From contig VZTJ01002496.1 of the NCBI GenBank assembly GCA_013397795.1, positions 272,542 to 336,541 on the forward strand: a stretch of DNA of 64,000 nucleotides, written 5' to 3'. A program made the position numbers and the translations under genes. The stretch comes from Orthonyx spaldingii (taxonomy: Eukaryota > Chordata > Aves > Passeriformes > Orthonychidae). A model generated the notes under the pieces. The model ran no database searches, had not been told where the DNA came from, and saw nothing but the letters and a program-made list of their open reading frames with translations. Below, one piece after another: positions 1 through 41,700 of this stretch. Each line of letters starts with the position of its first letter. Position 1 is the first letter of the stretch.

Positions 1-83
1 TTTTTCAGTTTATTCAAGTTTGTCTCTCTTCATGGTTGGTTTTTTTTTGTATGGTTTTTTTTTAACTCTGATAAAAAAAATAT
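1..83 (-). other. PTEN: PTEN 3' UTR, proximal part
   Basis: These bases directly follow the TGA stop (84-86). On the minus strand an AATAAA hexamer lies at 14-9, about 70 bases past the stop, in the context CTTGAATAAACTGAAAAA, which matches the start of the human PTEN 3' UTR as I remember it. PTEN has a long 3' UTR with several poly(A) sites, so the UTR very likely runs off the left edge of the window. Confidence 0.85.
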
Positions 84-30246
<30,163 letters not shown>

Positions 30247-30854
30247 TTAGGGAAATATTCATAAAGCATGTGAAATGTCTACAAAAACATTAAATCGATA
30301 TTAATCAAATGTGTAGCTGTACCCAAATCAGGGCAACAACTCCAACAGACTCCATGCAAGAGATGGGAATGTGTAGATCTGAAAAGTATTATATACCTTG
30401 CTTATTAAAAAACCCCAACAATCACCCACTTCTGAACAAATATTCTCATTTCTTATTTTGAACTACCTGCAATTCACTTGCCAAAAGAAACCCAGGATAA
30501 AAGATTTTAGGAAAAGTACCTCTTCGCCAAACAAATCAATGCTAAGGAAAAAGGGCAAATTAGAAAATTTTAAGTTTACATCTACAGTTGATGTAGTAAA
30601 GAACTCACAGCTGCTAGAAAATTACTGGTATTTATTTTCTCTGTGGTGAAATGATACATGGATTTTTTTTTTCTAACACAATTCCAGAACAGAAAGTCCT
30701 CCCAAGTTTAAAACATTATTAGAAATTATAATGTTGCAAAAAAACTCAGCTGAAAAGTGAACCAGAAATGAAAGCAGCAGCTCAAAACAGCCCATACCCT
30801 GCCACATTAACATACTCCTTCTCAAACTAATTTTAGAAGGAGCAAGAACAAAGC

Positions 30855-30935
30855 ATGATATGTTTGAAGTTGGCCCTGCTTTAAAAAGGGGGGCTGGAGG
30901 AGGTGATTTCCAGAGGGCCCTCTCAACCTAAATTA
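30855..30935 (+). mobile_element. CR1 LINE 3' tail, old
   Basis: Sense text GGCCCTGCTTTAAAAAGGGG, GGAGGTGATTTCCAGAGGGC and CCTCTCAACCTAAATTA resembles the chicken-type CR1 3' end. It is diverged and short. Confidence 0.65.
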
Positions 30936-31217
30936 ACCCACCCTTTTAAGACTCATTTTTATTTTCATGGTCAAAATACACCAAAGAATAATCACATCAG
31001 AATGGGAGACACTGCATCAGCTTCCAAGATATTAAAATTCCAGTTACTTGTGCACGAAGAAAAGCCTGAAGTAGGACACAAACTACTTTACTCCACCCTT
31101 GCAAAATTCCCACAAGTCCGCAGAGCAGCACAGACCAAGTTCTGCACTGACACCATCAACTGCAAGGCTTCAGAAAAACACTAGGAACTGAATACACGGA
31201 AACAATGTTTTGTACTC

Positions 31218-31262
31218 TCAAAAAAAAAAAAACAAAAAAACAAAAAAAACCCAACAAAAACC
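31218..31262. repeat. A-rich simple repeat
   Basis: A12 followed by CA7CA8CCCAACA5-like units. Probably a decayed poly(A) tract; no adjacent retrocopy recognised. Confidence 0.85.
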
Positions 31263-32390
31263 AAATTAGCATTTACTGTGTTGTAATTCAAGTATTAGTA
31301 GACATTGGTCTGCTTGGGCGATTCAACAGATGATTTGTAAAGACAATGAGCAAAATATGAAGGCCTTGGAGTAAGCCAAATAAATATTTGTAGCTGCCTT
31401 AAATACAGACACTGAAACGGGTTTGTGCCTAGTTTCCAGTTTATTCTGTACTTGCCCAAGCACTAAAAGACACATATTGGGGAAAAAAATCCCAAACATT
31501 AAAGTGCTTAACTTACAGAGTTTGGGATAACCTCAAATCACAAACTTTGAACTTCCCTCTGATCTATTTTACTCAGCAAGCAGTTCACACCTCTTTAATT
31601 AACAGAAGGTGCTATATAATTAGCAATTTCTTGACTGTTTTATCAGTTACTCCCTGCCATAAGCAGAAGAAACTGGTTCTACACTATATTAACTGTGAGT
31701 TACCTGGCTTTCAGCTGGTACACCCCATCACTCCTTCCTCCTTCCCTATTTCAACCTGATTCCCCCCTACTCCCAGTTCCAGCATTTATCCTCCAAAGCC
31801 CCTCCTTGTGCATCCTGCTCTGAGCAGCAGGGCTACATCAACCATAAATTACCAGAGCAAAATAATCCAATGTATCAGTCTGCTTTCCACAGCGCTTCTC
31901 ATAGAAGACGAGCCCTCATGCTGGCAACAGGGCGAAAATAGTTTCATTTTGACACAACAAAACTCAGTTTCACTTATAGTATCACCCATGGGACAGATGC
32001 CCAAACTTCACCAAATTATCCTGCAACTTGCTCACATTTCTGTGTGCAATCACGAGCATTCCTACATTTTCTCAGGCACTGCAGCCTGTGGTTGATATTT
32101 AGACGCTTCTACTCTCCGAGGGGCTGATACGGGAGAGACTTTCCAGGATTCCCACCTGGTGCAAGATGGGAGCAAGGCAGACACACCCCCTGAGCCAACG
32201 GAGCAGAACATCTCATAGCAGCGTTTCCAGCCTGCTCACACACCGCTCCGAACACGCAGGCACAGGGAGATATGAAGTTCCAAAATAACCGGGACTGGGT
32301 CCCTGCTCCCCTCCCTCGTTCAGGGGCGACGCTCCGGGGTGCAGGCATACCTCAGCCATTCCTGCTTCCCAACAGCGGCAGCAGCGGCTC

Positions 32391-32460
32391 ACAGAACCCC
32401 ACAGGCTGGGAAAGGCCTCCAGCATCAGCGAGCCCAGCCTTGCCTGATCACCACCTTGGC
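32391..32460 (-). mobile_element. Short CR1-like 3' end
   Basis: ACAGAACCCCACAGGCTGGG followed by AAAGGCCTCCAGCATCAGCG and TGATCACCACCTT resembles an antisense avian CR1-type terminus. Confidence 0.65.
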
Positions 32461-32499
32461 AGCCAGGAATCACTAGGAATGCTTCAGCTGATCCAGGTA

Positions 32500-32634
32500 T
32501 TGCTCCTGAAGTGTTCCAGGCCAGGCTGGAGGGGCTTGGAGCAACCTGGGATAGTGGAAGATGTCCCTGCCCATGGCAGGGGGTGGCACTGGATGGGTTT
32601 AAGGTCCCTTAAACCACTCCATGATTCTGTGACC
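32500..32634 (+). mobile_element. CR1 LINE 3' tail
   Basis: Sense text AAGTGTTCCAGGCCAGGCTG, GATGTCCCTGCCCATGGCAG, then AAGGTCCCTTAAACCACTCC and ATGATTCTGTGA. Confidence 0.9.
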
Positions 32635-32764
32635 ATTACGATTGTTTTTACTTTTTAAACCAAACATGGGAATTGCAAAAGGTGTTTCCCAGTATGCCAG
32701 TAAGGAAAGACAATGGAAAAACACTTCAGATGGGGTGTGGGGGGAAATATGAAACTATTTTATG

Positions 32765-32988
32765 GAGGCCCCCTCAACATAAGGAAGAACAATTTCCCAT
32801 GGAGGGTAGCAGAGCTCTGGAATATCTGCCCACGGAGGGTGCGGAGTCTCCCCCTCTGGGGATATTCCAAGCCTACCTGGAAGTGCTCCTGTGCCACCTG
32901 CTCCAGGTGACCCTACCTGGACAGGGCTTGGACTGGATCATCTTCAGAGGTGCCTTTCAACCCCAACTGTTCTGTGAGCCTGTGGTGC
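32765..32988 (+). mobile_element. CR1 LINE 3' fragment
   Basis: Sense text CCCCTCAACATAAGGAAGAA, GTGCTCCTGTGCCACCTGCT, CATCTTCAGAGGTGCCTTTC and AACCCCAACTGTTCTGTGAG. It belongs to the same subfamily type as the antisense copy at 831-1266. Confidence 0.85.
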
Positions 32989-33417
32989 TGACTCACTGGA
33001 AGTGTTTTGTGTGCTCTGGGACTTTGCAACCTGACAACACAAATACCCAAGTGCTGCTTAAAATCAAATATCCAACAGGGAGCCTAATGGGGAGGAAGGG
33101 TTGTTTTTAGAAAAACATTATTATTTCTTTAAACAGGCAAGCCAATGTCTCCCCCACCTAAATATACTCGTCCTGAAGCACCTCGGTGATTATCTCAAAG
33201 CATTAGACTGGAATGCCATTCCCAGCCACTGCTGACTCACCCTGGTGTCTGCACAGGGCTGGTGCCAAAGGACACAGCCCCAGCGACGCCCTTCCAGGCA
33301 CCAGGCTTCATCTGCTCCCAAGGAAAGCACGGAGCAGTAATGACAAACCTGTTCTTACTCCTGGGAAAGAGAATTTTATGGCTTTTGCGTATGTGCTCCT
33401 GACAGCATGGTGAAGAG

Positions 33418-33585
33418 ACACAGAATCATCAAATATCCCGAGCTGGAAGGGACCCACAGGGGTCATCAAGTTCAACCCCTGGCCCTGCACAGATCCCCCA
33501 ACAATCCCAGCCTGTCCCTAAGAGCATTGTCCAAATGCTCCTGGAGCTCTGGCAGCCTTGCTGCGCTGCTTTGAAGCTCTTGTGG
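33418..33585 (-). mobile_element. CR1 LINE 3' fragment
   Basis: Antisense text ACACAGAATCATCAAATATC, CGAGCTGGAAGGGACCCACA and AGTTCAACCCCTGGCCCTGC. Confidence 0.88.
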
Positions 33586-34194
33586 TGGTTCAATCAACTA
33601 AAGAATGCCTCTGCTTTACAGACTACTAAGATGGAAGAACAGAATGGAAGTGGTGCTGCTGCTTGCACAGATGAATTGAATCTCTGAGCAGCAACAGAAG
33701 TTTCATCACTTAATTGGAAAAGTTGCCATAAAAGCCAACTTCTTCCACTCATCCTGTGAAAAGATACCCCAAGATCTGCAGCAAGTGAAGGGGATGGTTG
33801 TTTCTGCATCCCTCCCAGTTTGTTTTTATCCCCATGCTGGGAAATGAAACTCCTCTGCAGGGACAGGGACAGCCCCTGATCACTGAAAGGACCAGTTCAG
33901 GAGCAACCATCCACTGAGCAGCACCTTCAGCAAGCTCTGCTCTCACCAGCCACGCTCAGCAGTTCACAGACACCCCTATTCACACCTCACTTCATTTAAC
34001 ATCCATTTCCAAAGTTGAAATGATGATATTCACCACCAAGATGAGATTTCTTACACAAGAGCTTGGAAAGCTGGGCTCCCATTCAAAGGAAGAACTCTGA
34101 GTCATCATGAAATTGGTAATCATACTGCTAATTTTAGAAATCTGGGAGAACTGATCATTTAAAACATGCAACAAGTTCATTACCAATTCCAAGC

Positions 34195-34210
34195 TTTTTT
34201 TTTTTTTTTT
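34195..34210. repeat. T16 homopolymer
   Basis: Sixteen T residues flanked by AAGC on both sides, in PTEN intron 1. Confidence 0.9.
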
Positions 34211-34311
34211 AAGCAGGAAAATAAAAATTGAAAAAGCCTCGCTCATTTACTGAGGCTGTTCAACACATGGAAGCACAAAGTCAACCAAAGTGGTGTAACT
34301 ACCAAAATTTC

Positions 34312-34366
34312 ATAGAATCATAGGATATGCTGAGTTGGAAGGAACCCACAAAGATCCACAAGGATT
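34312..34366 (-). mobile_element. CR1 LINE 3' tail, short
   Basis: CATAGAATCATAGGATATGC followed by TGAGTTGGAAGGAACCCACA is an antisense CR1 terminus about 55 bases long. Confidence 0.85.
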
Positions 34367-34561
34367 TGAAATGGGCTTACTAAACAGCATAAAATAAATC
34401 CCACATTTTGCCAAAGTAGCTCTTTCCTAAGATACGCACTCCCAGAAATGGTTCTAACAGTTTTTACACAGCCATCATTCCTTTCTCAGTCTTGTAAACA
34501 TGGAGGTTGGGATTTTAGTTAGTGCTGATAATAAAAAAATCTACCATGGATAGACTCATGA

Positions 34562-34985
34562 TCATAGAACCACAAATATCCTACGCTGGAAGAGATCCTC
34601 AAGGAACATCCAATCCAACTCCTGTCTCTGCACAGACACCCCAACAATCCCCTCCTGTGCATCCCTGGGGGCTCCTGGAGCTCTGGCAGCCTCGGGGTGC
34701 CCATTCCCTGGGGAGCCTGGGCAGTGCCCAGCACCCTCGGCAGGAAGAGCCCATCCCTGATCTCCAGCCTGGCCCTGCCCTGGCCCAGCTCCAGCATTTC
34801 CTGGGTCCTGTCCCTGTCACAGGGAGCAGAGATCGGAGCTGCAGCCCCAGTGAGGTCTGACCTCAGTGTCCTCTGCTCCAGCTGAACAAACCCAGTACTC
34901 TCAGCTGCTCCTCATGTGGCCACTCCAGACCCTTCCCCATCCCCATGTCCCTCCTTTGGTCACTCTCTGAAGGCTTTAGATCTTT
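34562..34985 (-). mobile_element. CR1 LINE fragment
   Basis: Antisense text ATCATAGAACCACAAATATC, ACGCTGGAAGAGATCCTCAA, GGCCCAGCTCCAGCATTTCC and AGTGTCCTCTGCTCCAGCTG. About 420 bases; right border approximate. Confidence 0.85.
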
Positions 34986-36002
34986 TCTGTACTCTGGTGC
35001 TCCATGATGCACAAAGGCAAAACACCACAACACCGTCCTCCACTCAAATGTTATCACCAACCACAGAACTCCACTTTCAAAGGAGCCAAGACAATGTTGC
35101 ACTGTGTCCAAGGAACCTTAAAGTCACAACACCCAATTATCCGCTAAATCACCCAATGCCACAACAATGTTTCATCAATACTGAACCCAGACCAATGCAA
35201 ATAATCCATGCACCACTTAAAAAAATGCCTTTGTTGTAATGCTGCCCACAGATTGAACAAAACACTGTTCTTAAAGCCTGAAATCATTCCCACATTGCTG
35301 CAGATGACAGTCTTTCCAGTTGCTATGAGAAAAATCCTGGATCATTATGCAAATCAGCAGTTAAAATCACTTTCAAAAATAGCTGTCTATATATTCACAT
35401 TATGCCAAGACCAAATTAAAGAATATGCAGTATACACTTGCAATTTTTTACATACATGGAGTTATGAAAGTAAATTACTCATGTTGGTCCTGTAACTGAT
35501 TTTGCTCACAAATTCAGACTTTTTCCTAATAATGGAAGGTGGCCAAAAAAGCATAGCAAAATATTTACCAATTCTTAATTCTTAAACAGTCACAAGGAAG
35601 CTGCAAAAACCGACAGCTGCAGCTTTTCCTGCAATGATGAACATTGTCAATTAGTAACTGTAACATCATTAAAATGTGTGAATGATTTTATGAAGTCCTG
35701 TATTTCCAAGTATTTAACCCCTGATCCTCACTCCACTCATTAAGGTGGCTACAACAGGAAAAAAAAAGAGCAAATGACCTCATCTCCTCTTTTATAAGCA
35801 GAACACAGCATGAAGTGCTTCAGAATTTACACACAGCTTTACTTTTTAAACCCAACACTGAGACAGGTTTTACATCAAAACAAAAATGAAAAGGAACTTT
35901 AGAACTCACAGCCCTTCGCAATTTTACATTGCAATTGTAACACTGTACATTGTTTTCGTACAAATGTACAACTACTAATACAAATATTTATTACTTACAA
36001 GG

Positions 36003-36290
36003 GCCTGGAACAACAGGAGAAGGGTGAAAGTCTTCCCACTGCCAGAGTAGGTTTATATTGGATATTGGGAAGAAATCCTTCCCTGTGAGGGTGGGGAGGC
36101 CCTGGCACAGGGTGCCCAGAGAAGCTGTGGCTGCCCCTGGATCCCTCGCAGTGTCCAAGGCCAGGTTGGACATTGGGGCTTGGAGCACCCTGGGACAGTG
36201 GAAGGTGTCCCTGCCCATGGCAGGGGGTAGAATGGGATGGGCTTTAAGGTCCCTTCCAGCCCAAACCATTTTGGGATTCTGTAAATCAGA
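36003..36290 (+). mobile_element. CR1 LINE 3' fragment
   Basis: Sense text TGGATATTGGGAAGAAATCC, GTGCCCAGAGAAGCTGTGGC, AAGGTCCCTTCCAGCCCAAA and CATTTTGGGATTCTGTA. It is close to the copy at 11765-12180. Confidence 0.93.
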
Positions 36291-38084
36291 GGCTTCAGGA
36301 AGACCTACCAAGCCTTAGACTTGCTTCATCTTTCTTCAGAAAGAAAATTTCAAACAAGCTGGGTGTTCCTGAAGCAGTGAATAATGGGGCTGTTCAAGTT
36401 GTGCTCTGGAGCTAAAAATCTTACTGTACACCCTGAACCTGACACCTGCAAATAAAACAGCAACAGTCCATTTTTTCCAACCCTCAGCTTCCAGCTCCCA
36501 AATAGGAGTTTCATTTAATGAAGAACAGACTTAAGTCAGGGAATCTACAGCCTGAAAAAAGCTTCACAACTGCCAAGAATGCTAATTTTCACTTCCAGTT
36601 CAGGCAGGGAAGGCTTGTCCTTGCTTTAATCTGCTCCCCAGCAGCGCACTCCTCCCCTGCTACCAGCTCTGCTCCGTGTCACCCATCGCCCTCCTGTCTG
36701 CCAGGGGACCCAGGCTCCAGTGCAGGGTGGCCAAGCTGTCACTGCCAAGTCCCATTTGACAGCGATGCCCAGGAGCAGAGGCACAGCAGGGCTTTCAAGC
36801 CTCCCAAAGTTGCTTTGTTGTCTGAATTTGCCTGCAGTTTCCAGGCACTCTGGCTGCAGGACCCGTGTGAGGCGGTCTGGCGGCGCAGCTGGGCCTGCCA
36901 GTGACGACACACTCGCCTGGTGACCTCCAGCCCTTTCACTCCAGCTTAGACAAGTCCGCAGAGCAACAGCAAGGGAAAAAAAACCAGCACTGTTCTTACT
37001 GTTCAACAGCTTGACAGCCTGGAGCTACGGGGGGAGTGTTACAAGAAGTGTCCACACTCCATCCTCAAGCAGATTTAAGAGCCCTGACAAACGGCCAGGC
37101 TCTTATTAGTGCCATTTTCTTGACAGCATCCCAACAACACAAAAGAAAATGACACAGCAAAGTGTACTCAGACAAATCTAGAAGACTTTCCTAACATACA
37201 TGCTGTTTAAGCTGTACCCATGAGTGTGTTTTTTATTAATATGCAGCGTTTCCATTAGCCAGCATGAAATACAAAATAAGTTTAGTATTTTTCTATGAGC
37301 CTGGATCATCAGGAAATACAGAGGAAATGAACAGGAAGAAAGTTCTTCAGAGCAAAGGAGGATTCCTCGTAGCCAGCCAGCTGCACTTGTCAACTCTACC
37401 ATCTGTGCCTTAAAGAACAAGCAAAGGGACCAACTCAGATGTGGCTGAAACATTTTATCATTTAGAAGAAATGCATTTAACCCCTTGAAGCTCCATATTC
37501 CAACTAGGATTCTTTTCCCCCCTTTCTGTAGTTTTGTAAGCTTTCAGCCTGAAATTTAAATGCAGCATTGTAGATAAGGAGTAACTGCAACTCCTTCATA
37601 TCCAGGAGGCAAACCTGTTCACATGAGGTCATGGGGCTGACACCAGGTCTGGAGGGGAACTCAGATTCCCACAGCATAAAGAAATAAATCAGAAGATGCC
37701 TCAAGAGGGTACTGCCAAGTTGTCTACATCCATAACTCACTTCTGGACCTGCTTATTATATTGCATTTGGGAAATGATCCCAGAGCAAGAGTCTCTCCCT
37801 TCATCTGTGAGGTGCAGGAAATATGTCCTGGAGCTCTCAGCCACATGGAGGCTTTGCTGAAGAGCTAATGGAGTCACACTAAGATTGGGGAAAAAAACAT
37901 CGTCCTCACAGCATAAACAGAAAAAATAGTAATAAAAGCATGAAAGATGATGGCTTCTCTAGAGAATACCTTGTTCTGACAAAGGTTGAGAAAAACGCAC
38001 CTTAAACTTCCATTTCAGAATAGTCTGGAATCATAAATAAATATACAAAAGCACACAGGGAGTAAAGGAAACACGAGCTCTTAT

Positions 38085-38205
38085 GGAAAGCTGCAAGAAA
38101 TGTTTGGACAATGCTCTCAGGCACAGGGTGGGATTGTTGGGATGTCCCGTTCAAGGCCAGGTGCTGGACTTTGATGATCCTTGTGAATCCCTTCCAACTC
38201 ATGAA
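38085..38205 (+). mobile_element. CR1 LINE 3' tail
   Basis: Sense text TTGGACAATGCTCTCAGGCA, GGGTGGGATTGTTGGGATGT, ATGATCCTTGTGAATCCCTT and CCAACTCA. Confidence 0.82.
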
Positions 38206-38582
38206 ATCCCTCTAAAACAGCTGACAATATTAAAGGACACAGAGAAGCTGCCCCTCCCATTCAGAAAAAGCTACAAGTAAACAGGAACATAACAAATGAT
38301 GCATCAGACTCTGTATTATTGATATCAAGTTTGACAGAACTCTTCAGCTGTCAAAGCAGAGATTGGGCCTCAACTCCCTAATTTAGCCCCAAGTTCAGAT
38401 CTACAGCACTGAACAAAACAATCCCAGCAAATTTCCAGAGGGAAACACACAGAGGTCCAGTTAAGAAAGTTCTTTTGTTTCTGGTGACATTTTGGAAGAG
38501 GCCACATCCCATCCTGTCATAGCCAGCCTGGCATCTCAACAAGCTGCAGCAACACATGGTGGCCCAAGGGATTCTCCACAAT

Positions 38583-38785
38583 GGTAGAGAATCCCAGGGT
38601 CACTGAGGCTGGAAAACTCTGGGATCATCACATCCAACCTGTGGCTGATCCCCACCCTCACCCAGACCAGAGCACCTGCTGCCACATCCAGGTGTGCACA
38701 TGAGGCAAAGGACTGAGCAGATCCAATAGGAACCACTGCCTGTGAGAAGCCTGTCACATCTCAACTTGAGGTTTTTAAGAGACAC
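38583..38785 (-). mobile_element. CR1-type LINE 3' fragment
   Basis: Antisense text AGAGAATCCCAGGGTCACTG, AGGCTGGAAAACTCTGGGAT and CATCACATCCAACCTGTGGC. Right end uncertain. Confidence 0.75.
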
Positions 38786-41700
38786 ATTGGCCTGTTTTAA
38801 CCACCAACCCAACTAAACATGAGCTCTTTCCAGCAGAGGTATGTCACTGCATGCGTTCCCAGCACATCAACCCACTTTGCAGGATCTCCCTGAACCAAGC
38901 ACCTCTGTGTACTTGAGCATGTCCTAACCTCAAACATCCCCAGAAAAACACAATAATTTTATTCAGTAAAGAGAAGCCAGCACAGAAGAGTCACTACTTT
39001 GATATTTACTGACAGGAAGTGAAAAATGGCTCAGCCTCAAGTTTTTGCAAGGCTGAAAGAACATCTAAAACTTTCAGAGACAAGGGAATTTATAACAGCT
39101 ATTGGGCTGGAGGACAAACACAGCACACTAAAAACCTTCATAAAGCAGAAACTACAAAATGTAGGGCTTGTACGAATTTATCAAACCTTAACTTGTGGGG
39201 GGTGGATCAGAAGAAGATAAAGGTGAGTGGTAAAACAAGACACAAGACCATTGTAATAAACCACTCCTCAACCAATAAGCCCTAAGTAGATAATTTTATC
39301 CTTATGAGATCCAGTGTTTCCCGCCTCTAAATGTTAGCATTAAAAAAGGACATTACTTCTGTAACTCACCCACACAAAAAATTAAAGAACAGAAAATACA
39401 CAACTCTTCAGTTGTAGCCCAATATATATCCAGGCAACGCAATGAATTAAGCAGAGGCCTCTAAGAAAATTAATCATGCAATTAAAAGCTATTATACTAC
39501 AGCTCCACAAAGGCAGAATTAAGTTTATAAAGACATTTCTTAAGCACTTCACTACAAAAAACTGGATATTAAGCACTTTTTCTGCACTGCTGCACTGCTG
39601 GGGCTGTGGAGCTGGGAATTCATCTTCAAAGGGAACAATGCCAGCTTTTGCAATAGTCATCATCCCAAACACAGAGCAGTTGAGTTTAATTTTTTTAGCT
39701 GCACAGTCAACTACCATTTGAATCACAGAGCCACTATTTGAGCTACATTGCCTAAAAATCATTATTAAGATAACCTAGATTTATGCAGCATGATACAGGG
39801 CCTAATTGCACAATTATTTACTTCCATTCTACAAAAATGCCTTATTTTTCCCCAGGGCCTAAGACACATCCAAAAAATAACAGAACCCAAAGCACAGTCA
39901 ACCACCCACACATAATCCACGTTTCAGAAGACATCCTGCTCTACAGGGACACACATTTTCAAATAAATTCCCTTCTTACAGTCCAGAAAGCACCACTCCA
40001 GTAACTCCCAGGAATGCACAAATTTGCACAGCTTTAATCCCAAAAAACCTTCACCGAAGTGCCAAATCAAAGGAGCCCACACTTTCCCTGGGATTTAGGA
40101 TGAGGCACAGAGCATATCCAGGAATTACTATGCACAACTCCAGGGTATATCCTATCTTCCCCCCCTTGAAAAAGCCATGCAATAAACTAACATTCAACAT
40201 CCAGCATGTATCATTCACAGTAAATCAATAAAAAATCACACAGAGCCCTGAGTTGCTCCAAACTAGAAAGGAGCTTTTGAAAGGGAGTTAGTTATGAGTA
40301 ATGACAGTATCTTTGGTCTCTAATGTAATTAAGGGATTTGACAGCTCAGCTGCCTATTCCCTCCCTTCTCTTCCAGTTTGTCAGAACACAACAATTGTCC
40401 TTTAAATCATTATACAACAACCATTTTCATGTTTAAACCTGTTGTAGGGGAAGACTCTGGCTAAGGTACCAGGGTATAATTTGTCAGTTTATGCAATATT
40501 AATATGGCAATAACATTAATCCATTAAAAAATGTAATTTCATTTAAGGAACTATTCAGCAAATCACAACTGGCAAAAACTTGGTAGACAGAAACTTTACA
40601 TATAAAATTCCAACACTGTACTGAAGCTTAGTTTTGGCTTTATGCTTTTTAGCACACAAATGGGGGGTTTTAACATAACATTCTTTCAGCCATACTATTA
40701 CTGAACAAATTATATCAATTGCTTCCACAACAAAGGGGATTTAGGTGTCCAAACCAACCTACAAGGAAGAAAATGGAAGATACAGTCACATCTCTTCTGG
40801 GAGAAAATTCAGACAATTCAGTACTCCTCTACACAGTGTTTTAGGACATCATTGAGCAAATATTCACTGTCTCTACAGCAGTCACTGTGCTCCAGAACAC
40901 TTTGGTAATACAAGCAAGTTCTTCCAGGAAGTGTCTTAAAAGTAGCACTGGATAGCAACAGGAATTTTGTCCCAAAGCAATCTGCTGGCCCCTGCTTAGC
41001 AGCCATCAAGAGCCAGCCAATTTCTGTGCATGTGTTACACTGCAGCAGGAAGAGTAGTTCAGCGTTGCATAAGCTCCACACTCAGGGCTACATCCCCTCC
41101 CAGGTCAGTGGAAGGCAAATGGAATTATCCTATGGACAGAAAGGCCTTCCTGACTAGCACAAATTCCTAGAAAGATGCATTTCCAACATTCACCACCCTT
41201 CAAGGCTCCAGCTGGACCCAGTGTTGATGCCTGGTCAGCCAACCACACAGAGTAAAAGAGTGGGATTTTCAGAAGTCCTCAACAGTGACAGAACTGCTCC
41301 TTACCAAGCAAACCCCACAAAGTAACTCCGCAAGTGCCAACACCTCATCAGTCTTACTAATCAAGAGGAAACTTGGGTTTTTCCTTAAAAACAGAAATGT
41401 TCAAACCCAGTACTGGTACAGTAAAACTGGTACTTCATTCATTACTCTCTTCACATTTAATAGCAGAGCTTGGGATGTTCTCAAGATTTCACACACTTAA
41501 CCAAGCTTAAAACCAGATTTCAATGATTCACTCTGGCTGAGCTTTTTCTAAGTCACTATGCAAGAAATACTAAGCAGGGTTCACTCATTTCTCTGCCCAC
41601 CTTGAGAAGAACACACAGCCACTACTTCAGCAGCTTCTGTCCATTTAAAAGTGTGCACAGGCAGGTATTTTTTAATTTGTAGTTTAGCTTGTGCAAACAG

